Assembly: GCA_023053685.1 (NCBI GenBank)
Contig: JALIGW010000002.1
Coordinates: forward strand, 44,823,278 to 44,887,277
DNA length: 64,000 nt
Direction: 5' to 3'
From: Diadophis punctatus similis
Taxonomy: Eukaryota; Chordata; Lepidosauria; Squamata; Dipsadidae
The position numbers and the translations under genes were made by a program. The notes beneath the pieces are model-generated. The model did no database searches. It was not told where the DNA came from and saw only the letters and a list, made by a program, of their open reading frames with translations. Positions 35,053-43,254 of the stretch are shown here, piece by piece. The first letter of the stretch is position 1. Each line of letters begins with the position of its first letter.

Positions 35053-35119
<67 letters not shown>
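35039..35119. repeat. (TG)n microsatellite
   Basis: TATATGTGTGTATATATG then about 30 uninterrupted TG units to 35119. Confidence 0.97.
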
Positions 35120-35121
<2 letters not shown>

Positions 35122-35152
35122 CATTTTTTGCTGATAAATGAAAATAAAGGGA

Positions 35153-35199
35153 GACTATTATAGATCTATTTCGAGCTATTTTGCTCTCGTCAGATAGCC
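35153..35199 (-). ncRNA. Hammerhead ribozyme-like motif (type I topology)
   Basis: Read on the minus strand: stem I 5' strand GGCTAT (35199-35194); core box CTGACGA (35193-35187); stem II GAGC-AAAATA-GCTC (35186-35173), four perfect pairs; core box GAAA (35172-35169); stem III from the self-complementary ATAGATCTAT (35169-35160, the first A being the last of GAAA); unpaired H17 = A at 35159; stem I 3' strand ATAGTC (35158-35153), five Watson-Crick pairs and one G-U. All invariant core bases of the hammerhead are present (C3 U4 G5 A6, G8 A9, G12 A13 A14, U16.1 H17); only position 7, which is variable, is C. The tiny palindromic stem III is like hammerheads found in Penelope-like retroelements and satellite-type repeats, which can act as dimers. 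Self-cleavage would be expected between 35159 and 35158. Activity is untested and the host element is not identified. Confidence 0.7.
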
Positions 35200-35474
35200 A
35201 TGCCCGTGGGCATGTTTATTAAGGACTGAAAATACAATTAAAATGGTGCACTGGAAGGAAGATGGGAGATTCTGCTTCTATTTCTTCACTATATGTTCCT
35301 GTTTACTCATCATTTTCTGGGGCATTGTTTTTTTTAATCTTTTGCTGATCTAAATTGAAGTATATTGGGGTTTTTTGGGGAATCATGTTATATAATTATT
35401 TTTAATTATTCATATGAGTGTGTTTTATTTTACTGTATAGTGTTAAAATATTTATGACAAAATGTGACAAAACC

Positions 35475-35562
35475 TAGAATCAGCATGCTGGGTGGGGAAA
35501 TACTGGGTGTTGGAAGTCCACACATCTTAAAGTTGGTGAGGTTGACAAAACACTTAGAGGAT
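35475..35562. repeat. Half of a fold-back MITE
   Basis: GCTGGGTGGGGAAATACTGG, GGAAGTCCACACATCTTAAA and GAGGTTGACAAAACACTT match the right half of the element at 22469-22603. The left half is missing. Confidence 0.75.
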
Positions 35563-35580
35563 GACTTCTCTCTCTTAGGT

Positions 35581-36002
35581 CAGTAATGGCGAACCCTTTT
35601 TCCTTCGGGTGCCGAAATAGTGCGTGTGCGCGCTATTGCACGTGCATGTGTGCCCACACCCATAATGCAAAGCCACTCACTTGCCCCACCCCCCTGCACA
35701 TGCGTGCGTGACCCCCCACTCCCCCATTTCCTGACATCCAGTGGGCCTGGTGGGCCCGTTTTTCACCCTCCCCAGGCTCCAGAGGCTTTCTTGGAGCTTG
35801 GGGAGGGCAAAAACGTTCCCCCCCGCCACCCTGGAGGCCCTCCGGAGGCCAAAATCACCCTCCCAAAGCCTCTGCGAGCCAAAAATCAGCTGGCGGGCAC
35901 GCACATGTGCACTGGAGCTGAACTAGGGCAATGGCTCGCGTGCCAGCAGATATGGCTCTGCGTGCCACCTGTGGCACCCGTGCCATAGGTTCGCCATCAC
36001 TG
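35581..36002. mobile_element. hAT-like MITE (CAGTGATGGCGAACC family), copy 2
   Basis: Left end CAGTAATGGCGAACC and right end GGTTCGCCATCACTG, 14 of 15 bases matching as inverted repeats, with a perfect 8-bp duplication TCTTAGGT (35573-35580, 36003-36010). The interior is homologous to 12816-13250 (GCCGAAA, CCAGGCTCCAGAGGC, GGCAATGGCTCGCGTGCC). Confidence 0.95.
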
Positions 36003-36010
36003 TCTTAGGT

Positions 36011-36957
36011 AATATAGGCTCAATACTGACTACTGCAGTTGACTGGCGGAGAACATGTGAAAACAAATAAGAGCTTGGAACAGATTATATCTTTTCTAAA
36101 AATGTGATATTCAACAAGCAATCAAGAAAAAAAGAAAAAGAGAATAAAAATTAGTTTATAGGATCAAGCTATATTATTGTTCTCCCTAAGTATCTGTCAC
36201 TCTTCTCATTTAAGTCAAATATTTTCTCTTTCTAGATAGCTGGACTGAATCTATCATTACACTTTGTGACAATTTTCTGGAAACTGATCCTGCCTTTCTT
36301 TAAAAATATAATCATTTCCTTAACATAAATGAAGTGCAAATATATTTCAAGATGGAATGCATTATTGAACTTTTATTGAAGGTTTTTCCCCCAATTTTAT
36401 TTTTTCCAGTGCAGTAAATCTAATCAAATGCTTGTGGAGGTATGCAATTATATGAGTGGATGTAACAACAAAATCTTCTGTGCAAACCAGGCCGGAAGAA
36501 AAAGATGAAAGTAAACTTTCAAAATCTTAAGAAAGATGTGAAATACCATTGTAAGAACTCCTCAGAGCTATGAATTGAATTACATTCTTCAGCAATAACA
36601 ATAAAATTTAAGCCATCTGGGAGTATAAAACTATACAGTATTTCCTTTACCAGTGAATCACAGCTCAAATAATATTGGTTACTAAAGGAAAAACTTACAC
36701 TAGTTGCATGGACTGGTTATTATGTAAAACATATGAATGAAATAAAAAAATAAGTGAGAAGGAGGGGAAAGCTTTCTACCCATGACCTTACGTTTATTGA
36801 TTTGGGTATAACCAGCATTTTTCATTTAGAAATGAAGTAGCAATTTAGCTACATTTTCCTTCCACGTAGCTGTTTCCTGACAGCAGCCTTAGAAAGCAAT
36901 CTTGAGTTTTGTATGGTGTGTTGGAATTAATGAGGTTTGAACAAATATAGCTAATAA
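36011..36957. other. Unassigned DNA
   Basis: AT-rich; no gene or repeat recognised. Confidence 0.5.
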
Positions 36958-37033
36958 ATTTTTATTGTTGTGAGCCGCCCAGAGTCTCTGTGGAGTGGGC
37001 GGCATACAAATGCGACCAATAAATAAATAAATA
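36958..37033 (+). mobile_element. L2-type LINE 3' end, short plus-strand copy
   Basis: GTGAGCCGCCCAGAGTCTCTG, then GTGGGCGGCATACAAATGCG and (AATA)n. Same 3' end as 42819-43254 in reverse. Confidence 0.8.
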
Positions 37034-37495
37034 TACCAAAGTTAGTTAGGTAATGGAATTAGTATAGCAAAAAGGAGAAAGATAGTGTGATAAAAGCACA
37101 GGACAAGCAGCACGGTGCAAATGTTTCACACAATCACAGGATTCATTTCTAGCAGCTTCAATGTGCTTCTCAGTTCCTATCAATGTGACAATAACATTTC
37201 TTAGAATACTCATTTATTAAAATGGTAAACTGAATTGTGCCATTAAAAATATTCATGCAACATATCTTCTGCTGCTAGTTTACTAAGGACTGAAAATCTA
37301 ATTCAGCCCTCTAGCATAAGCACAGTAATGAAAAACAAGCAATTTAATTCATAAGGTTAATATATCAGCTGTCACCAGAGGAACAGATGGCTCTAAGCTT
37401 TGCTCATATTAAAATGAATAATACTATTAATACATTTTCAAAATTAAAAAGGAAAATGCAGACCCAAAAGCCAACAAAAAAAGTTAAGTGAAGCA
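37034..37495. other. Unassigned DNA
   Basis: No gene or repeat recognised. Confidence 0.45.
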
Positions 37496-37719
37496 CACTA
37501 GGGCAGGGGTCGGGAACCTATGGCTTGCGAGCCAGATGTGGCTCTTTTGATGACTGCATATGGCTCGCAGCAGGGGTGAAATCCTCCCGGTTCGCCCGGG
37601 CCAGTCCTTCGGCGTATAGCCGATGGAACTGGCGGCGGTTGCGGCGCGGAGCTTCTCCTGCCCGCTTTCCCGTCCCGGCTGAACACAATCACCGCTTTCC
37701 CGTCCCGGCTGACCACAAT

Positions 37720-37783
37720 CATTTGGGTTATTTTTCCCTCTGTGCATGCGCGCGCATGCACAGAGGGAAAAATAACCCAAATG
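37720..37783. repeat. Perfect 64-bp palindrome without spacer
   Basis: From CATTTGGGTTATTTTTCCCT to AGGGAAAAATAACCCAAATG the sequence equals its own reverse complement, with the axis between 37751 and 37752 inside GCATGCGCGCGCATGC. Just to the left, the 26-base unit beginning CCGCTTTCCCGTCCCGGCTG occurs twice (about 37661 and 37692). Confidence 0.97.
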
Positions 37784-37857
37784 GCGGCGTTCAGCCGGGA
37801 CGGGGGGAGCTAAAAAACGGCCATGGCCACATCCCCGCCGTTCTCCAGCCAAGCGGC

Positions 37858-39030
37858 TGAAGAAGCCCCAGAGCCCCGCCGCCAACCTGCGTCTCCTGCT
37901 GGGAAGGAGCCTCTGTCGCTGTCTCTCGCGGGGTTCCAGCCACCCGACTGAGTCCCTGACCGCGGCACCGGCAGGGTTAATGCGTATGGGAGAGGAGAGA
38001 GAGCGCTACCGCCGCCGCTGCTACTTTCACCGCTCCGATATTTCTTTGGTGGGCGCGCGCGGGAGGGACCATGGAGCAGAGGCGCCCGGCAGCTTAAGGC
38101 AAGAGGCGGGTGGGAGACGCGGGCAGGAGCCTGTCGCCGCCGCCGCCACTTCTGGCATCCCCACGCCTCTCACCCCGCTCGCCGGGTGCCTCTGCTCAGC
38201 GGTCCCTCCCGCGGAGGCCCACCAAAGAAATATTGGAGCAGCGAAAAGTAGCAGCGGCGGCGGTAGCGCGCTCTCTCCTTCCCTCCCATGCAGGGAGGGA
38301 AGGAGAGAGCGCGCTACCGCCGCCGCTGCTACTTTCACCGCTCCGATATTTCTTTGGTGGGCCTCCGCGGGAGGGACCGCTGAGCAGAGGCACCCGGCGA
38401 GCAGGGTGAGAGGCGTGGGGATGCCAGAAGTGGCGGCGGCGGCGACAGGCTCCTGCCCGCGTCTCCCACCCGCCTCTTGCCTTAAGCTGCCGGGCGCCTC
38501 TGCTCCATGGTCCCTCCCGCGCGCGCCCACCAAAGAAATATCGGAGCGGTGAAAGTAGCAGCGGCGGCGGTAGCGCGCTCTCTCCTTCCCTCCCTGCATG
38601 GGAGGGAAGGAGAGAGCGCGCTACCGCCGCCGCTGCTACTTTTCGCTGCTCCAATATTTCTTTGGTGGGCCTCCGCAGGAGGGACCGCTGAGCAGAGGCA
38701 CCCGGCGAGCGGGGTGAGAGGCGTGGGGATGCCAGAAGTGGCGGCGGCGGCGACAGGCTCCTGCCCGCGTCTCCCACCCGCCTCTTGCCTTAAGCTGCCG
38801 GGCGCCTCTGCTCCATGGTCCCTCCCACGCGCGCCCACCAAAGAAATATCAGAGCGGTGAAAGTAGCAGCGGCGGCGGTAGCGCTCTCTCTCCTCTCCCA
38901 TACGCATTAACCCTGCCGGTGCCACGGTCAGGGACTCAGTCGGGTGGCTGGAACCCCGCGAGAGACAGCGACAGAGGCTCCTTCCCAGCAGGAGACGCAG
39001 GTTGGCGGCGGGGCTCCGGGGCTTCTTCAG
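37858..39030. repeat. Giant nested inverted repeat (L-X-X'-X'-L')
   Basis: Outer arms L (37858-37996) and L' (about 38893-39030) pair almost perfectly (AAGAAGCCCCAGAGCCCCGC against GCGGGGCTCCGGGGCTTCTT). Inside are three copies of a roughly 295-bp module: X at 37997-38290, then two in reverse orientation, X' at 38291-38590 and 38592-38892. X is itself bounded by 55-bp inverted ends (CTACCGCCGCCGCTGCTACT). The central X' carries X-like sequence (CACCGCTCCGATATT) at its left end, where the third copy has TCGCTGCTCCAATATT, so exchange between ends has occurred. Confidence 0.92.
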
Positions 39031-39130
39031 CAACCCACCCACCTACCTCGCTTGGTGCGGTTCCCCGCACTTGACGTCTTGGAAGAGGGCTGGGTGAGGG
39101 AGAAAGGAGCCACGGTGGGGATTGGTTTGC

Positions 39131-39134
39131 AGAG

Positions 39135-39193
<59 letters not shown>

Positions 39194-39342
39194 AAAAGAA
39201 GAAGAAGAAGAAGAAGAAGAAGAAGAAGAAGAAGAAGAAGAAGAAGAAGAAGAAGAAGAAAGAAAAGAAGAAGAAGAAGAAGAAGAAGAAGAAGAAGAAG
39301 AAGAAGAAGAAGAAGAAGAAGAAGAAGAAGAAGAAGAAGGGA

Positions 39343-39406
<64 letters not shown>
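39131..39406. repeat. (GAAA)n-(GAA)n-(GAAA)n polypurine tract
   Basis: GAAA units at 39131-39193, about 48 GAA units with one AAAG interruption near 39258-39264, then GAAA units to 39406. The plus strand is pure purine for about 276 bases. The poly-Lys/Glu and poly-Leu/Phe frames are artefacts. Confidence 0.97.
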
Positions 39407-39657
39407 ATCATTACCAATGCTATGATGGAAATCACCAACTCAAAGACAAATATCACTTTGGAGCAAGGAAGCTGCTACAGCAGCAACAAATTAAACAGCA
39501 CAAAGACAGGGATTCTCTCAATATCCCATTGTCCCTATTGACATTTAGTTGAATTCACTTTTAAAATATATTATATGGCTCTCACTGAAATAAATTTCCA
39601 AATTTTTTGCTTTCATGGCTCTCTTAGTCAAAAAGGTTCCCGACCCCTGCACTAGGG

Positions 39658-40111
39658 CAAAATGATACAGCAAGTAAATATTCAGAAAAGAGCTTTTTCA
39701 GTTGAAGAGCTCAGTGAAAAAAATTATCCAGAGTGAAATGCTGACAGACACTTACATTTGGCAACATTTGGATCACTATGTAATTATGGTTATTTCCCCT
39801 CAAAATTGATGTTCTAGAGGTCAGTAAGCCCCAACAATCAAGAAAATAGTGCATCTTCTCTACATGTGGAGGTTAAAACCTCAGGATAAGGGTAGGCAGC
39901 TCTTCAGGCATTTTGAATTTCAATTTTCTTCATCTTTAGTCAATAAGGCTGATGGTGATGTATGGGAGTTTTGACAAAGCCACATCAGTTTTGAAAAATA
40001 AATTGAAGAAAAAGAATAATGACAGTTACAAAATTGTGTCTTGCATGGAAAAATTAGAAAGTTCTACCTTAATCATTCTGTCATATAAACTATGAGTTAC
40101 TCAATTAAATG
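39658..40111. other. Unassigned DNA
   Basis: No gene or repeat recognised. Confidence 0.45.
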
Positions 40112-40119
40112 GCTTAGCA

Positions 40120-40552
40120 CAGTGATGGCGAACCTGTGGCACGTGGAGCCATATCTGAGCCATATCTGAGGGCATGTGAGGAGTTGCCTTATGTCATTTC
40201 CAGCGCACATGTGCATGCTGGGCAGCTGATTTTCAGCCTTCTTTTCAGCCATTTTCGCTCTCCCCAGGCTTCAGGAAAGCCTCCTGAAGCCTGGGGACAG
40301 CGAAAACGGCCCAACTGGAAGTTTGGAAATGTTTTTCGCCGTCCTCAGGCTTCATGAGTATGGAGGCTTCAGTGAGAACTGTGCTCATGCGCAGGGGGAA
40401 GTGGTGTGTGTGTGTGTGCGCGCATGCGCAGGGGCAGCAGGGGGTTGTGTGCATGCATGGGGGGCAGGGCATGGTGTGGGCACGGATGTGCGCAAGCGCA
40501 CTTGTGCACACACCCTTTTGCCACGCGAGCCAAAAAAGGTTTACCATCACTG
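40120..40552. mobile_element. hAT-like MITE (CAGTGATGGCGAACC family), copy 3
   Basis: Left end CAGTGATGGCGAACC, right end GGTTTACCATCACTG (13 of 15 match). The duplication is decayed: GCTTAGCA at 40112-40119 and GCCCAGCA at 40553-40560 (6 of 8). The interior includes a (GT)n/(GC)n patch near 40403-40425. It looks older than copies 1 and 2. Confidence 0.9.
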
Positions 40553-40854
40553 GCCCAGCAAAACACATGCGGGATTCCAACAAAATTTACAGACAAAAAA
40601 GCGCTATAGCACTTCAGACTGACAGCTATCCAGCCTGTCTAAAGACTTCTACTGGAAAAAACATACTAATTCACAAGACAGCCTATGTCACAATTGACAG
40701 CTCCAGCATCAGACTTAAAATATCTAAACCAGAATCTGATTCTCCTGAGATTGAACTCAGTGCTATTGGTCTTGCACTTAGAGGCAATAGAAAACAAGCT
40801 GATCCCTTCCTCTACATGTCAGGTATAGGAAGTCTCCTATTCTATATTCCTACA
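40553..40854. other. Unassigned DNA, possibly decayed LINE
   Basis: About 300 bases with no recognised motif before a CR1 3' UTR fragment; could be more of that LINE, too diverged to call. Confidence 0.35.
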
Positions 40855-40906
40855 GTCCTTTCCTCTGTAGGCTAAATATATCCAGTTTCTTTAACTGTCC
40901 CTATCA
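40855..40906 (-). mobile_element. CR1 3' UTR fragment
   Basis: CTCTGTAGGCTAAATATATCC AGTTTCTTTAACTGTCCCT follows the CTAGGCTAAACATACCCAGTT-type block of reverse-complemented CR1 3' UTRs. It is cut by the SINE at 40908. Confidence 0.55.
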
Positions 40907-40907
40907 G

Positions 40908-41137
40908 GAGCCGAGGTGGTGCAGTGGTTAAAAGCAGCACTGCAACCTTCAGCTGATTGCTAGTTCAGCAGTTCGAATCTCACCAGGCTCAAGGTTGACT
41001 CAGCCTTCCATCCTTCCGAGGTGGGTAAAATGAGGACCCAGATTGTTGGGGGCAATATGCTGAACTCTGTAAACCGCTTAGAGAGGGCTGTAAAGCACTA
41101 TGAAGCGGTATACAAGTCTAAGTGCTATTGCTATTGT
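40908..41137 (+). mobile_element. tRNA-derived squamate SINE, second subfamily
   Basis: Head GAGCCGAGGTGGTGCAGTGG (A box) and AGTTCGAATCT (B box), the common GCTCAAGGTTGACTCAGCC core, then a different 3' end from 26527: CTGTAAACCGCTTAGAGAGG, AAGCACTATGAAGCGG, CTAAGTGCTATTGCTATTG. Same subfamily as 42591-42818. Confidence 0.92.
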
Positions 41138-41580
41138 TTATTGTCCCATCAGCAGCAGTCGCCATTGTTGTCATTAAGCAAGGACCTCTAGTTTCATTAG
41201 TTGTTAAGTGAATGACTGTGGCTCTTACATCCAGCTTTAATTTCTTCAAATAATGAAATATTTTCTTTTCTTTCAGACCCTCCAGTTTTCTTGTGAGCAG
41301 TGGCCATCCAGAGCACATATGAGTGATCTCTTCATTTTCTCCAGAGAAGCCCCGCAAGACCGGCACCTCACCCAATCGCAATTCCAGCCTTCACACTTCA
41401 CACTTACAGAGATGTTCAGCCTGCCATTTTCCCCTACTGGAAGTCCCAATGACTCCTTTTTGGAAGATGGCAGGAAGTCACAAGTCATGGTCACATGAGG
41501 CTCTTGCTTATTTGCTGCTGCTAAGTGATGTGGTCATGTGACATCACACTTATGACTGCATTGTTTAGTAATGAAAATCC
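41138..41580. repeat. Diverged interspersed repeat
   Basis: TCATTAAGCAAGGACCTCTAG, TTGTTAAGTGAATGACTGTGG, GGAAGTCACAAGTCATGGTCAC and TGTGGTCATGTGACATCAC resemble, in scrambled degree, the family at 23060-23725. The frames at 41118-41541 on both strands are not convincing genes. Confidence 0.4.
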
Positions 41581-42490
41581 TAGTCCCAATTCCATAGTTA
41601 AAGCAAAGACTATATGAAACAGTCTTCGAGCATTTATATGGCTGTACATAGGGACAAATCTTAAGAGAAAGCAATTACACAGCCACTGTAATTTGAGTTT
41701 TATGCAACCATATATTTGACAGACTTCAGTTCAATAAATAAAGCTGCCCTGTAAATGGTCTAGCCAAGTGAGTAGTATATCCTTCAATAGGTAGAAGTCT
41801 TTTTGCTTCTAAATTTTTAATCAAAGATTGCAGAAACTGAGCTTGCAATTTCTAAAAGGAATGAACAAAATCCTCTACCAAAACCACAGTATTAAGATAT
41901 TCTAACTCTTCTTCCACTTCATAAATATTTTAAAATATCAAATGTCAATTATAAACATCTGCATATTATATAGACCACTCCTACTCACCCACATAAGTCT
42001 TAAATAGCTTATTCCTTCTCCACTTTACAAGAAGAATGGAGGATATGATATAGGACAGTCTTTTCAGAGGACATCAGTTACAGAACTAATTTCTGAAGAA
42101 ATTTTGCTATTCCCTCTTAGCTGACTGTTCAAAAAAAATCACTGCAAGTTAAGTTGAATTACAAAACATTAAATTTAATAAAATATACTTTTTTCCTAAT
42201 CCACCCTAATTTCAAGGTACACCACACTCAAATATATTAGCTGGGGAACGACTGTACTCCCTTGTCCCAGAGTGAGGAAAATTAATAAAAAAACCACTGC
42301 CACCTAGAAAGTTTCATTGGTAAGAATGGTATAAGAAAGCATTTTTTAAATTCAATCTACATTTTTCTCACACAGAAGTGTGGTGATGGCATCCTGCTGC
42401 TTTCTAATAGCCCTTGGCCAGCCTTTTAGAAGCACTGGACTGATTTCCTATAGTACACTGTAATAATTGACAGCATTAGCTCTAAAGTAT
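41581..42490. other. Unassigned DNA
   Basis: No gene or repeat recognised. Confidence 0.45.
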
Positions 42491-42590
42491 TTTCATAGAA
42501 TCATAAGTTTGTAAGAGTATTGGAGGACTTCTAAGCCACCCTCCCTGCCTAAGGCAAGAATGCTCAGACCATCCCTGACAAATGACAAAA
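42491..42590 (-). mobile_element. CR1-type 3' UTR remnant
   Basis: CATAGAATCATAAGTTTG, CTAAGCCACCCTCCCTGCC and AAGGCAAGAATGCTCAGACC follow the reverse-complemented CR1 3' tail (ATAGAATCATAGA, CAACCCCCTGCC). It ends where the SINE starts. Confidence 0.65.
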
Positions 42591-42815
42591 GAGCCGAGGT
42601 GGCGCAGTAGTTAAATGCAGCACTGCAGGCTACTGCTAGTTCAGCAGTTCAGCTGTTCAAATCTCACTGGCTCAAGGTTGACTCAGCCTTCCATCCTTCT
42701 GAGGTCGGTAAAATGAGGACCCAGATTGTTGGGGGCAATATGCTGAACTCTGTAAACCGCTTAGAGAGGGCTGTAAAGCACTATGAAGCGGTATATAAGT
42801 CTAAGTGCTATTGCT

Positions 42816-42818
<3 letters not shown>
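42591..42818 (+). mobile_element. tRNA-derived squamate SINE, second subfamily
   Basis: Head GAGCCGAGGTGGCGCAGTAG, core GCTCAAGGTTGACTCAGCC and 3' end CTAAGTGCTATTGCTATT, as at 40908. Its (TTTA)n-type tail merges with the tail of an oppositely oriented L2-type LINE. Confidence 0.92.
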
Positions 42819-42856
<38 letters not shown>

Positions 42857-43254
42857 TTAATTAATTTATTTATTTATTATTATTTATTAGTTGCATTTGT
42901 ATGCCGCCCACTCCACAGAGACTCTGGGCGGCTCACAACAGTAAAAATTCACATGTAACAACAAATATAAAAAGCATTAAAAACAATAGATAGTAAAACA
43001 TTTAAAAACATTAAAAACCACAATTTAAAAACCCATACAATAAATCATTCATGGGGCCAAGAGTGATCTGTGTTGTATCAAAATCATTGGCCCCAGGCCT
43101 GTCGACCAAGCCATGTTTTAACTGCTTTTCTGAAGGCTGGCAGGGTGGGAATGATGCGGATCTCGGGGGGTAGTGTATTCCAGAGAGCCGGTGCTGCCAC
43201 AGAGAAGGCCCTCGTTCGTGGGCCCGCCAGCCGACATTGTTTGGCTGACGGGAC
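42819..43254 (-). mobile_element. L2-type LINE 3' end with RT C-terminal codons
   Basis: Minus strand: PSAKQCRLAGPRTRAFSVAAPALWNTLPPE and FRKAVKTWLGRQAWG are read in one frame from 43254 to about 43084, then a 3' UTR, the GGGCGGCATACAAATGC hallmark and an A-rich tail at 42819-42880. The frame 43084-43314 extends past the element by chance. The same end is found at 29580 and 36958. Confidence 0.87.

Larger units (their letters stand above)
37504..39649. mobile_element. 2.1-kb fold-back hAT-like element
   Basis: Perfect 15-bp terminal repeats CAGGGGTCGGGAACC and a perfect 8-bp duplication CACTAGGG at 37496-37503 and 39650-39657. The subterminal region contains GGCTTGCGAGCC and TGGCTCTCTTAGTCAAAAAGG. 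The interior is extremely GC-rich and built of nested inverted repeats (37720-37783, 37858-39030), followed by a GAA/GAAA tract. The long frames on both strands (190-202 codons) are symmetrical shadows of the palindrome and encode no transposase, so mobility would need an enzyme from elsewhere. Confidence 0.95.

Noticed and set aside
38027..39042. Overlapping 186-193 codon frames on both strands
   Set aside because: They are the same palindromic sequence read in both directions (identical peptides on opposite strands), Arg/Ala/Pro/Gly-rich, with no domain.
39043..39552. Poly-Lys/Glu and poly-Leu/Phe proteins
   Set aside because: Direct translation of the GAA/GAAA tract.
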